Shown here piece by piece: positions 50,905 to 58,896 of a stretch of 64,000 nucleotides of DNA. The notes beneath the pieces were generated by a model that made no database searches, was not told the DNA's origin, and worked only from the letters and a program-made list of their open reading frames with translations. The stretch comes from DATMFV01 sp035555975 (GTDB lineage: Bacteria > Verrucomicrobiota > Verrucomicrobiia > Chthoniobacterales > Chthoniobacteraceae): the NCBI GenBank assembly GCA_035555975.1, contig DATMFV010000051.1, positions 110,497-174,496 on the forward strand, given 5' to 3'. A program made the position numbers and the translations under genes. Each line of letters opens with the position of its first letter. The first letter of the stretch is position 1.

Positions 50905-53130
50905 TTACAGACGTGCGAGGATTTCGTTGAACGTCGCGCTCGGGCGAAGGGCCGCCGAGGCTTTCGCGCAATCGGGCTGGTAGTACCCGCCGAGGTCGAC
51001 CGGGTTCCCCTGCACGGTGACGAGTTCTTCAACGATCTTCGCTTCGTTTTCCGAAAGCGCCTGGGCGATCGGCGTGAAGAGTTCCTTCAACTCCGCATCT
51101 TCCTCCTGTGCGGCAAGCGCCTGCGCCCAGTAGAGGGCGAGGTAGAAATGGCTGCCGCGGTTGTCGATGGTGCCGAGCCTGCGGCCGGGCGAGCGGTCGT
51201 TTTCCAGGAACTGGCCGGTGGCGGCGTCGAGCGTTTCGGCAAGCACTTTGGCCCGGGGGAGGCTGAAGGTCGCGGCGATCTGCTCAAAGCTCGGCGCGAG
51301 GGCGAAGAATTCGCCAAGGCTGTCCCAGCGCAGGTAGTTTTCCTTCACGAACTGCTGGACATGCTTCGGCGCGGAGCCGCCCGCACCGGTTTCAAACAGC
51401 CCGCCACCGTTCATGAGCGGGACGATGGAGAGCATCTTCGCGCTGGTGCCGAGTTCGAGGATCGGGAAGAGATCGGTGAGGTAATCGCGCAGGACGTTGC
51501 CGGTGACGGAGATGGTGTCCTGCCCCTTGGAGATCCGTTCCAGGCTGACGCGGCACGCTTCCGCCGGCGGGAGGATGCGGAGGTCGAGCCCGGCGGTGTC
51601 GTGATCCTTGAGGTAGGTCTGCACCTTGGCGATGATCTGCGCGTCGTGGGCGCGGGCTTCGTCGAGCCAGAAGATGGCCGGGTTGCCGGTGGCGCGCGCG
51701 CGGTTGACGGCGAGCTTCACCCAGTCGCGCACCGGGGCGTCCTTGGTCTGGCAGGCGCGCCAGAGGTCGCCGCCTTCGACCTGGTGTTCGAGGAGCACTT
51801 TTCCGGCGTCGTCGATGACGCGAACGGTGCCGTCGCCCGGGATTTCGAAGGTCTTGTTGTGCGAGCCGTATTCTTCCGCCGCCTGCGCCATAAGGCCGAC
51901 GTTGGGGACGCTCCCCATGGTGCGCGGGTCAAACGCGCCGTGTTCCTTGCAGTAGTCGATGACGGTGGCGTAGACCCCGGCGTAGCTCCGGTCGGGGATG
52001 ACGGCGAGGGTGTCCTGCTGCCTGCCTTCGGCGTTCCACATCTGGCCGGAGGTGCGGATCATGGCCGGCATGGAGGCGTCGATGATGACATCGCTCGGGA
52101 CGTGCAGGTTGGTGATCCCCTTGTCCGAATCGACCATGGCCAGCGCCGGTCCGGCGGCGAGGACTGCGGCGAGGTCGGCTTCGATCGCCGCTTTTTCGTC
52201 CGCAGGGAGGGCGGCGAGCTTGCCGGTCAAATCGCCCAGGCCGTTGTTGAAGTCGACATTGAGCTTATCGAGCGTGGCGGCGTGTTTGGCGATGAGGTCG
52301 GCAAAGAAGACGCGCACGGCGTGGCCGAAGATGACCGGGTCGGAGACTTTCATCATCGTCGCCTTCAGGTGGAGCGAGAAAAGGACCCCTTCGTTGCGTG
52401 CGGCGGCGACCTGCTCTTTCAGGAACGCGACGAGCGCTTTTTTGCTGATGAAGGTGCCGTCGATGATTTCGCCCGCCTTGACCGAAAACGGGGCCTTGAG
52501 TTCCTTTGTGGAACCATCGTTGCCGGTCCATTCGATGCGGACATTGGTCGCTTCCGGGACGGTGACCGACTTTTCGTTGGCGAAAAAGTCATCCCCGCTC
52601 ATGGAGGCGACGCGGGTCTTGGAATCGGCGGACCAGGCGCCCATCGAGTGCGGGTGCTTGCGGGCGTAATCCTTGACGGCCTTGGGCGCGCGCCGGTCGG
52701 AGTTGCCTTCGCGCAGGACCGGGTTGACGGCGCTCCCTTTCACCTTGTCGTAGCGTTCCTTGATGGAGCGCTCGGCGTCGGTCTGCGGGTTTTCGGGGTA
52801 GTCGGGGAGTTGGTAGCCCTTGGCCTGGAGTTCCGCGATCGCTCCCTTGAGCTGCGGTACGGAGGCGCTGATGTTCGGCAGCTTGATGATGTTGGCTTCG
52901 GGCCGGAGCGTCAGCGCGCCGAGTTCCGCCAGGGCGTCGTCGATCCGCTGCTCTTGCGCGAGGCACTCGGGGAAGGTCGCGATCACGCGGCCCGCGAGCG
53001 AGATGTCGCGGGTCTCGACGGCGATCCCGGAATGCTTGGTGAAAGCCTGGATGATCGGCAGGAAGGAGTAGGTGGCAAGCGCAGGGGCTTCGTCGGTATG
53101 AGTGTAAATAATAGTTGGCTTCTCAGACAT
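50905..53130 (-). CDS. icd: NADP-dependent isocitrate dehydrogenase, monomeric type
   Basis: This cytosolic TCA-cycle enzyme oxidises isocitrate to 2-oxoglutarate with NADP. The length of 741 residues fits the monomeric IDH family. I start at the ATG at 53130 (MSEKPTIIYTHTDEAPALAT), giving the typical opening. Family motifs include IKLPNISASVPQLKGAIAEL, NPVLREGNSDRRAP (isocitrate-binding Ser/Asn/Arg), FSLHLKATMMKVSDPVIFGH, HVPSDVIIDASMPAMIRTSG and DNRGSHFYLALYWA. It is monocistronic with a strong terminator downstream. Confidence 0.96.
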   Translation of the reverse strand: MSEKPTIIYTHTDEAPALATYSFLPIIQAFTKHSGIAVETRDISLAGRVIATFPECLAQEQRIDDALAELGALTLRPEANIIKLPNISASVPQLKGAIAELQAKGYQLPDYPENPQTDAERSIKERYDKVKGSAVNPVLREGNSDRRAPKAVKDYARKHPHSMGAWSADSKTRVASMSGDDFFANEKSVTVPEATNVRIEWTGNDGSTKELKAPFSVKAGEIIDGTFISKKALVAFLKEQVAAARNEGVLFSLHLKATMMKVSDPVIFGHAVRVFFADLIAKHAATLDKLNVDFNNGLGDLTGKLAALPADEKAAIEADLAAVLAAGPALAMVDSDKGITNLHVPSDVIIDASMPAMIRTSGQMWNAEGRQQDTLAVIPDRSYAGVYATVIDYCKEHGAFDPRTMGSVPNVGLMAQAAEEYGSHNKTFEIPGDGTVRVIDDAGKVLLEHQVEGGDLWRACQTKDAPVRDWVKLAVNRARATGNPAIFWLDEARAHDAQIIAKVQTYLKDHDTAGLDLRILPPAEACRVSLERISKGQDTISVTGNVLRDYLTDLFPILELGTSAKMLSIVPLMNGGGLFETGAGGSAPKHVQQFVKENYLRWDSLGEFFALAPSFEQIAATFSLPRAKVLAETLDAATGQFLENDRSPGRRLGTIDNRGSHFYLALYWAQALAAQEEDAELKELFTPIAQALSENEAKIVEELVTVQGNPVDLGGYYQPDCAKASAALRPSATFNEILARL

Positions 53131-53453
53131 AAAATGCGGAGATAAAGGTGAATTTGGCCCCAGCGTAGGGAGTTTTGCGGCGGGGGTCAAAGAGTTGTTT
53201 GCCGCTGCGCCCGGTGAATCTTCCGGGGTTTCCTCCGGCGGACCCGCCGGGGCGTCCCATTTGCGCCGACAGCGTGCGGATGTCCGCCCCGGTGCATCTT
53301 CCCGGCGGTCGAAAACCAGCGTCGGAATCAGGGGAATTGACTTTCCCGGCAGATTTGAAGATCCTTCCGGTCAACCGGCCAGCGCGGGCGGCCCGGTTTT
53401 TTCCCCTTGGGGAAAATCATGACTGGAAGGCCCCGACGGTCGAAAACACGACC
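53131..53453. other. Intergenic region without a gene; direct repeat and palindrome
   Basis: This 323-bp divergent gap has no convincing coding sequence. CGGTCGAAAAC occurs at 53306-53316 and again at 53437-53447. A perfect palindrome TTTTCCCC-TT-GGGGAAAA lies at 53399-53416. Promoters for the dehydrogenase gene and the small membrane-protein genes must lie here, but I could not place them. Confidence 0.4.
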
Positions 53454-53660
53454 ATGCTATTCATTGTTACAGGTATCTGGATCGTTTCCACGTGGCTGAC
53501 CTTCAGCAATGAGCGCCGGGGTCTCGCCCTTGCATCGCTCCTTCTGGGCGGGGCACTTTCCTATGGGCTTTTCGCAGGCAAGGTCGGTTTTCCGGGGCTG
53601 GCGCTCCTCGCTGTCCTGACGGTGATCCTCGTCATCATCAACAAGTTTGACATGAGTTAA
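53454..53660 (+). CDS. Small membrane protein, two transmembrane segments
   Basis: This 68-residue protein (MLFIVTGIWIVSTWLTFSNE) has two hydrophobic stretches, LASLLLGGALSYGLFAGKVG and FPGLALLAVLTVILVIINKF, separated by a short loop. A longer frame from 53175 lacks coding character before this ATG. No family recognised. It is followed by another small membrane protein and a secreted protein in the same direction. Confidence 0.5.
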   Translation: MLFIVTGIWIVSTWLTFSNERRGLALASLLLGGALSYGLFAGKVGFPGLALLAVLTVILVIINKFDMS

Positions 53661-53705
53661 GGTTTTTCGCAGCACCATGCCCCCCATTGCCGCAAAAAGG
53701 GAACC

Positions 53706-54032
53706 ATGAAAGCCATTTATCTGTTCGGCCTGTTTCTGGGGCTTCTGTGGATCACGTTGAGCATGGTGATCACCTATGCCATCCCGCCGGAGGAAGGGCT
53801 CGCCAGGAGATTGCATGAAGCGCCTGAAAAGTGGGAGCTTCGGGTGATCGAGGAAAGCCACACCCTCAGAAAATCGGAAGAAGCAAAGTATAACGACCTG
53901 CTGCGGAGATATATCGCCCGGTATCACCGGGCTTCGCAGGATCGAAGGTCCGAAGGTCGTGTCACGGCGTTGGTCGTTTGCGTCTTCTGTGTGATCGGAT
54001 GGTTTCGGGAGAGGAAAGAAAGGAGGACTTGA
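53706..54032 (+). CDS. Small membrane protein of unknown function
   Basis: This protein of 108 residues has an N-terminal membrane segment (AIYLFGLFLGLLWITLSMVI), a charged helical middle (LRKSEEAKYNDLLRRYIARY) and a second hydrophobic stretch (VTALVVCVFCVIGWF) before a basic tail. No family recognised. It lies 45 bp after the preceding small gene and 3 bp before a secreted-protein gene, which suggests an operon. Confidence 0.5.
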   Translation: MKAIYLFGLFLGLLWITLSMVITYAIPPEEGLARRLHEAPEKWELRVIEESHTLRKSEEAKYNDLLRRYIARYHRASQDRRSEGRVTALVVCVFCVIGWFRERKERRT

Positions 54033-54035
54033 GCG

Positions 54036-54968
54036 ATGATGGCGAAACGCTGCGCCGGGCGGCGGGGACATCAGAACCGGCGGTGGCGCTTTTTGCTTCC
54101 GGTCTTCCTGTGCCTGCTCGCCGGAGTTCCAGCGCTTTGGGCCCACTCCGACCCCTGGGGAGATGTCCGCCCGATGGCAACCGTGGAGGGCGGAAAATTT
54201 GTGGTGCGCGCCTATAACAACGTAGCTTCCGACGATACGGGACGCCACTTGCTGGATTTGACCTTCGACCGTTGCGGCCAGTTGATCAAAAAGAGGCGAA
54301 GGGTTGAACCGCCTCTCCCGGATCTTCCCTACGGCGGCGCGTATTCCTATATGGATCGCCTTCCCGAAGAGCATAACGGGCTTGAGCGGCAATGGGGAGA
54401 CAAGGTGTTGATTATTCCCGAATGGTGGCGAAAACACGAAGGAGCACCGTTCGTCATAGCGGATGAAGGGACGGCATTCCAATATCACCCTCTTCATTGG
54501 AAAAACACGGATGTCAGGCAGGTGGTTGATGCCTGCATTGTCAAAGATCGCTTGTACCTGCTGGTGACACGAGCCGACCCGGAAGGAGGAATGCGCCTGA
54601 ACCTTCATAGATTCTCATTGGAGACCTTTTCAGAAGAAGCATCCATCGAGTTGCCGCGCCCCTGTCTGATATGGTCCTTTCCGGTTTGTTCCAATATGAT
54701 TGAACATCAGGGAAAGGTCTACCTCGGCGTCGTCACCCGCAGGCTTTTTGGGTTTCGCCTGGTGCTTGCGGGCTGGGACGGCGAGGCTGCGGGTTTCTCG
54801 GGGCAGACCTTGACCAACAGGATCGACTGGAACACCACTCTTTCATTGGCCCATATCGGCCGGCATGCCCTCATGGCCTATCACTACCCGGGGGCTGATT
54901 GGAGATGGCTGTTTCTTATCAACCCGCCCCATGCTTCCATCAGAACGGTTTCATTTGAACTGGAATGA
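54036..54968 (+). CDS. Secreted protein of unknown function
   Basis: This exported protein of 310 residues has a basic n-region and signal peptide (RRWRFLLPVFLCLLAGVPAL, cut after WAH or before SDP). The body is beta-rich with repeated strand patterns such as DACIVKDRLYLLVTRADPEG, VYLGVVTRRLFGFRLVLAGW and HALMAYHYPGADWRWLFLIN. It may be a small propeller-like protein, but no family is recognised. It starts three bases after the preceding small membrane protein. Confidence 0.6.
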   Translation: MMAKRCAGRRGHQNRRWRFLLPVFLCLLAGVPALWAHSDPWGDVRPMATVEGGKFVVRAYNNVASDDTGRHLLDLTFDRCGQLIKKRRRVEPPLPDLPYGGAYSYMDRLPEEHNGLERQWGDKVLIIPEWWRKHEGAPFVIADEGTAFQYHPLHWKNTDVRQVVDACIVKDRLYLLVTRADPEGGMRLNLHRFSLETFSEEASIELPRPCLIWSFPVCSNMIEHQGKVYLGVVTRRLFGFRLVLAGWDGEAAGFSGQTLTNRIDWNTTLSLAHIGRHALMAYHYPGADWRWLFLINPPHASIRTVSFELE

Positions 54969-55021
54969 TCCCGGTCAGACGCTTGATGCTCTCCCTGGAT
55001 TTTCATGAATTCTGATCAGTC

Positions 55022-55086
55022 CCGATTCCTGATGCCATGATGCGGGAGGCGGTAAGGCCGACAAGCGATCGGAATCAGGGAATCGG
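55022..55086. repeat. Intergenic inverted repeat
   Basis: CCGATTCCTGAT at 55022-55033 is repeated inverted as ATCAGGGAATCGG at 55074-55086, with one extra base. It lies between the secreted-protein gene ending at 54968 and the esterase-like gene at 55161, and may form a hairpin. No T-run follows, so it is not a classical terminator. Confidence 0.35.
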
Positions 55087-55160
55087 TGCCTTCGGACGAC
55101 GGCTTATTTTCATTTCTTGTTGTTGTTTCTGCTCCTTTTTTGATAAATTGTTCAAGATTT

Positions 55161-55925
55161 ATGAAAAATAAACTACTGATCAGCCTGCTGGCTTTACTGA
55201 TGCCATTGGTGAGTCACGCGGCCATCATCAATGTTTATTTCGCGGGCGGACAGTCCAACGCCACGGAGGAGTGGAGAGACGGGATCATCGAGCAACTTCA
55301 CGAGAAGGACCCGTCGGCGGTCGTCGTATGGGCAACGCATGGCGGGACGGCTTTGCACGAATGGTACACCGGTTACGAATACGAAGAAACCATTGGGCGG
55401 CAGTCGCTTTATCTGAAAGATTTTTATAACCCCGACCTTTCGGAGACCGGTCTCCTGGAAACCGCCTTTCATGATCTTACGGAGCAGGGGGATACGCCTG
55501 TCTTGTCCGGCCTCTTCTGGTTCCAGGGCGAGACGGATCAATATATAGAGGAATCACACGTGGATGATCGCTATTACCACGATTTTTTGGCGTTTCGGGA
55601 TGCCATCAAGGAAGACTTTAAGGCGCCCAATCTTCCGGTTTCCCTGGCTGTGGTGTATGAGGGACCGCGGGGCGGTCCTGTCAGGCCGGGGCTTCAGTCG
55701 ATTCGCGACCAGCAGTTCGCCCTCGGGTTGCTCCCGGATATTTTTGCCTATGACACCATAGACCTGGAACGCTACACCGATTATAACATCTATCTGACGA
55801 ATGAGGTTGCACGGCAGACGGGCCGGGAGATGGTGATGGGGCTTCCGGTTGCCATTCCCGAGGTGTCGTCGCTGGGGCTCCTGCTCTCCGGGTGCTTTGT
55901 CGTGATTTACTGGCGCTTCCGATGA
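55161..55925 (+). CDS. SGNH/sialate O-acetylesterase-like protein with a PEP-CTERM-like tail
   Basis: This exported protein of 254 residues has a signal peptide (MKNKLLISLLALLMPLVSHA). The nucleophile motif FAGGQSNATEEW and the block LFWFQGETDQY are those of the carbohydrate-esterase SASA family. The last block, normally DxxH before a helix, reads DYNIYLTNEVARQTGREM, so the catalytic His appears to be Tyr; activity is doubtful. The C-terminus (VAIPEVSSLGLLLSGCFVVI then YWRFR) matches a PEP-CTERM signal with PEV in place of PEP. The protein is therefore probably surface-bound. The upstream frame to 55086 lacks support. Confidence 0.65.
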   Translation: MKNKLLISLLALLMPLVSHAAIINVYFAGGQSNATEEWRDGIIEQLHEKDPSAVVVWATHGGTALHEWYTGYEYEETIGRQSLYLKDFYNPDLSETGLLETAFHDLTEQGDTPVLSGLFWFQGETDQYIEESHVDDRYYHDFLAFRDAIKEDFKAPNLPVSLAVVYEGPRGGPVRPGLQSIRDQQFALGLLPDIFAYDTIDLERYTDYNIYLTNEVARQTGREMVMGLPVAIPEVSSLGLLLSGCFVVIYWRFR

Positions 55926-56074
55926 ACCGATGCGAATAAGGCAAAAGGGGAGCCGTGTCGGGCTTCGTCAAACGCGGCAATCAGCTCGCAGTCGGCACTT
56001 TGCCTGGAAACTCAGGCGCTCGCAAATAAGGTGTGTGCTTCATCAGTTCCAACCCGGGAGAAATGGAAAAAATC

Positions 56075-56593
56075 ATGAATAAGAAAAACATCATGCGACA
56101 CCTAGCTATCGCCCTGCTGCTTTTGACCTCGCTCGTTGCGAGATCGGAAGATGCCCCCGGGCTTTCCGCCTTCGCTGAAGAATACTGGTCGGCGATTTGT
56201 TCCGGAGACCCGCAGAAAATCTATGCGCTTTACGATCCGGAGGTTTTCTCGAATCTCTCGCCCGCTGAAGCCGATTTCATCAAGGAATCCTGGATGAAAG
56301 GCTATGGGAAGACAGCCGAGAAACAGGGCGACTCCTACCAGATAACATCGAAGAAGCTTCCTGAAAGCGCTCATCCCTTCCCGGAATGGCGCTGGGCAGC
56401 AAAGCCCGAGTATCAGATCGAGATACAGACCTTCCGGAACATCCCGAATGGAAGGACGCACTTGACCATGTTGGCAGAGATGGTCGCTGCGAAGGGAAAT
56501 CGTTTTTACATCATTCGTCCCGTCCCGCCACAGGAGGTATTGCAAAAACAACTACGGAAGAAAGCAGGCGACCAGGTAAAGTCCGGACATTGA
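56075..56593 (+). CDS. Secreted protein of unknown function, possible NTF2-like fold
   Basis: This protein of about 172 residues has a signal peptide (MNKKNIMRHLAIALLLLTSL, cut near ARS). The start could also be the ATG at 56063. The body has FAEEYWSAICSGDPQKIYAL YDPEV-type opening, reminiscent of NTF2/SnoaL-like small beta-alpha domains, followed by EWRWAAKPEYQIEIQTFRNI. No family is certain. It lies in the run of small secreted proteins and is followed 38 bp later by a phosphatase gene. Confidence 0.55.
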   Translation: MNKKNIMRHLAIALLLLTSLVARSEDAPGLSAFAEEYWSAICSGDPQKIYALYDPEVFSNLSPAEADFIKESWMKGYGKTAEKQGDSYQITSKKLPESAHPFPEWRWAAKPEYQIEIQTFRNIPNGRTHLTMLAEMVAAKGNRFYIIRPVPPQEVLQKQLRKKAGDQVKSGH

Positions 56594-56631
56594 GCGCGAC
56601 GATTCCCGGCATTAAGCTTCAATGCCTCTCC

Positions 56632-57012
56632 ATGAACAAGCATATCCTGTTTCTCTGCTCCCGGAACAGGCTGCGAAGCCCCACAGCGGAAGCGGTGTTC
56701 GCTTCCCATCCCGGCATTGAAGTCGATTCCGCAGGGTTGAGCGACGACGCGGTCGTTCCGGTTTCTTCCGAGCAGATCGTATGGGCCGACCTGATCGTTG
56801 TCATGGAAAGGAGGCACCGGCAACGGTTGAACCGGAAGTTTCGCAGCGTTCTTCGAGGCAAGCGGGTTGCCGTATTGAATATTCCCGATGATTACGACTA
56901 CATGGACCCGGCCCTCATCCGCCTGCTCAAGGCCAGGTGCTTAGTCCAGTCCATCATCCCAACGCCCCGGGGTTCAATTAAATGTTCGACAAACGGGCGC
57001 CATTTTTGTTGA
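56632..57012 (+). CDS. Low-molecular-weight protein tyrosine phosphatase family protein
   Basis: This cytosolic protein of 126 residues starts at the ATG at 56632 (MNKHILFLCSRNRLRSPTAE). The phosphatase loop C-X5-R-S is present with Cys9 and Arg15, followed by VDSAGLSDDAVVPVSSEQIV and WADLIVVMERRHRQRLNRKF and IPDDYDYMDPALIRLLKARC. These match small bacterial LMW-PTP-like proteins. The last 22 residues after KARC have no family look and may reflect a lost or shifted stop codon. An upstream frame from 56386 overlaps the previous gene and was not used. Confidence 0.75.
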   Translation: MNKHILFLCSRNRLRSPTAEAVFASHPGIEVDSAGLSDDAVVPVSSEQIVWADLIVVMERRHRQRLNRKFRSVLRGKRVAVLNIPDDYDYMDPALIRLLKARCLVQSIIPTPRGSIKCSTNGRHFC

Positions 57013-57072
57013 ATCGGGCCCGGCTTTTCCGGAAGCCGCGCCATCTCCTTCGTACCTTTGACATCATCGAAC

Positions 57073-57450
57073 ATGAAGATCCACCAGCAAATCCTGACGT
57101 TGTTCCTCTCCCTCGGTATTGCATCATCCGCTCTGGCTGAGGCGCCTTCCATGCCGCCCGGGGTCAAGGGTAGCCATGAACTGCACGAAGGCGCGGTGCT
57201 GAAGGTTTATTCCGCAAAGGAAGGTGAGAACCGGTTTATCGCTTATGTTGTGAAATGGAAGGATTCAGAGGTGGTCGTCAGCGATCCGCTGGCGCAGAGT
57301 GATTTCAAGGTCGGCGACACGATCAAGTTTCTGGCCCAGAAACTTCATTTGGAAAACGCAAAACCGGAGGTATTTCTATTGGGCTTTACCGTGCTGAACG
57401 TCCCTGCATCCACTCCCGGGAAGGCCAAAACAGAGACCGCCGCCGACTGA
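57073..57450 (+). CDS. Small secreted protein of unknown function
   Basis: This exported protein of 125 residues has a signal peptide (MKIHQQILTLFLSLGIASSA, cut near LAEA) and a compact beta-rich body (VLKVYSAKEGENRFIAYVVK, VVVSDPLAQSDFKVGDTIKF). The C-terminus is Lys- and Thr-rich. No family recognised. It follows the phosphatase gene by 60 bp. Confidence 0.6.
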   Translation: MKIHQQILTLFLSLGIASSALAEAPSMPPGVKGSHELHEGAVLKVYSAKEGENRFIAYVVKWKDSEVVVSDPLAQSDFKVGDTIKFLAQKLHLENAKPEVFLLGFTVLNVPASTPGKAKTETAAD

Positions 57451-57529
57451 TCGGGGGAGGGGCGTTGGGCCGCGTCGGCAAGTGGAATGAATGGAGTTCA
57501 AGGGGGTTTGATTCATTGGGGACGAACGG

Positions 57530-57811
57530 ATGAAGCCCGGACTGAAACGGAGCCTGATTTTGGGCGGGAGCCTGACCATTGCCGGTCCGGTTCTCGGTGT
57601 TCTTTGCGCCACGTTGAAAATGTGGCATGTTTTCCAGACGCTTGGCGCAGCCGATCCCGGCCCCGTCGGAGCCGAAACGCTGGCTTCCCATGTCGGGACG
57701 GCGACGGCCCTGAGCATCACCGGCATGGCTGTGGGGGCCGTCGGATTGATCATCTTTCTGGTGGCCCTGGTCCGGATGCTCGCGGGGCGGTCGGGGCGGC
57801 CTGTCGGTTGA
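57530..57811 (+). CDS. Small membrane protein resembling MotA/TolQ/ExbB-type channel fragments
   Basis: This 93-residue protein has two hydrophobic segments, ILGGSLTIAGPVLGVLCATL and ALSITGMAVGAVGLIIFLVA, with LGAADPGPVGAETLASHVGT between them. The Gly-rich helices and the SHVGTATA motif resemble the C-terminal two-helix part of ExbB/TolQ-like proton channels, but the protein is much shorter and no partner is present. Assignment is tentative. Confidence 0.5.
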   Translation: MKPGLKRSLILGGSLTIAGPVLGVLCATLKMWHVFQTLGAADPGPVGAETLASHVGTATALSITGMAVGAVGLIIFLVALVRMLAGRSGRPVG

Positions 57812-57874
57812 CCGTGGCGATGGAAAGCAGGGAAGCGTTCGACTGCGCCATGGAGCATTCCGTCATACCATTCC

Positions 57875-58303
57875 ATGAACTTCATGAAACCACGTCTTAC
57901 CGTCATCACGCTCGGGGTCGATGATCTGGAGCGCTCGCTCGTCTTTTACAGGGACGGGCTCGGTCTCCCGACCAAGGGGATTGTCGGCACGGAATTTGAG
58001 CACGGGGCGGTGGCGTTCTTCGACCTGCAAGCCGGGATGAAGCTCGCCCTCTGGCACCGGGAAAGTCTGGCGCACGATACCGGGCTTGCCCGCAGCCCCG
58101 CGTCGCCCACCGACTTTACGCTGGGTCACAATGTCGATGCAAAGGAAGAGGTCGACCGCATCATGGCGCAGGCGAAACAGGCCGGAGCCGTCATCATCAA
58201 GGCAGCACATGAGACCTTCTGGGGCGGGTATTCCGGATACTTTCAGGACCCCGACGGGCACCTGTGGGAGATCGTCTGGAACCCCGGTTTTGGCAATCTC
58301 TAA
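57875..58303 (+). CDS. VOC family (glyoxalase/bleomycin-resistance-like) protein
   Basis: This cytosolic protein of 142 residues has one vicinal-oxygen-chelate module: LTVITLGVDDLERSLVFYRD, GAVAFFDLQAGMKLALW, FTLGHNVDAKEEVDRIMAQA, and the metal-site region GYFQDPDGHLWEIVWNP with the conserved Glu. The start may be the in-frame ATG at 57884. Family members bind metals and act on diverse small molecules. It precedes a cupin gene by 11 bp, so the two may be co-expressed. Confidence 0.85.
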   Translation: MNFMKPRLTVITLGVDDLERSLVFYRDGLGLPTKGIVGTEFEHGAVAFFDLQAGMKLALWHRESLAHDTGLARSPASPTDFTLGHNVDAKEEVDRIMAQAKQAGAVIIKAAHETFWGGYSGYFQDPDGHLWEIVWNPGFGNL

Positions 58304-58314
58304 AGACCGTGAAC

Positions 58315-58629
58315 ATGAATAATCTGTTTGATTCGCTGCCCAAAGACCTTGGTGCAGAAATTTTTGAAGAGATCATCCGTTCTTCAACGGTAAGAATCGA
58401 GCGCATCATCTCCAAAGGCCACGCGTCGCCCGAAAGCGGGTGGTACGATCAGGAGGAGCACGAATGGGTGGTGGTGCTCAAGGGCCGCGCCCGGCTGGAG
58501 TTTGAGGAGGGCGCGGTTCACGAATTGCTCGTCGGTGATTACGTCAACATCCCGGCGCATGCCCGGCACAAGGTAGCCTGGACGACTCCCGATGAGCCGA
58601 CTATCTGGCTTGCGGTTTTCTATCGTTAG
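58315..58629 (+). CDS. Cupin-domain protein
   Basis: This small cytosolic protein of 104 residues starts at the ATG at 58315 (MNNLFDSLPKDLGAEIFEEI). It is a single cupin barrel: WYDQEEHEWVVVLKGRARLE with the first metal motif, and HELLVGDYVNIPAHARHKVA with the second (H..P..H). The metal site looks intact. Function could be detoxification or sugar isomerisation; not resolvable from sequence. Confidence 0.8.
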   Translation: MNNLFDSLPKDLGAEIFEEIIRSSTVRIERIISKGHASPESGWYDQEEHEWVVVLKGRARLEFEEGAVHELLVGDYVNIPAHARHKVAWTTPDEPTIWLAVFYR

Positions 58630-58631
58630 TT

Positions 58632-58896
58632 TCGGAGCGGAGTGCCTCCACGGTGCCGGTGATCGACAAACCGGGGATCATATAGCTTTCGGGTGCGGTA
58701 TTCGGGGGTGCTCCATGGCCTTTGAAGGACTTTTCTCACAGCCTCTAAGCTGCACCGGGGGCCTCAAGCAGATAATGGGTGCTGCCGGTCCGGTCAACCC
58801 TGGTTGATAGATACCAGTTTTTGCCGTCATAAACCGCCATGTGCAAGGAAGCAGTATTGGCCGTTTGAGTATTGTCGATCTGGAGGGGTGTCTGAT
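58632..58896 (-). pseudogene. Degraded fragment of a PEP-CTERM-like secreted protein
   Basis: On the minus strand from about 58896 to 58745 an open stretch reads NTASLHMAVYDGKNWYLSTR, then VDRTGSTHYLLEAPGAA and a stop. It resembles FHWAIRNGDQWYVSQVSYT of the PEP-CTERM protein at 12012-12962. After frame changes the rest (SYMIPGLSITGTVEALRSE) continues the same style. There is no start codon and there are several stops, so it looks like a decayed gene. This explains the gap between the cupin gene and the next gene. Confidence 0.35.

Noticed and set aside
50899..53145. Long plus-strand open frame opposite isocitrate dehydrogenase
   Set aside because: The minus-strand protein is a full-length, motif-complete enzyme; the antisense frame shows no family resemblance.
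56930..57030. Minus-strand open stretch reading QQKWRPFVEHLIEPRG
   Set aside because: It looks faintly protein-like but has no recognised family, and it overlaps the tail of the phosphatase gene.
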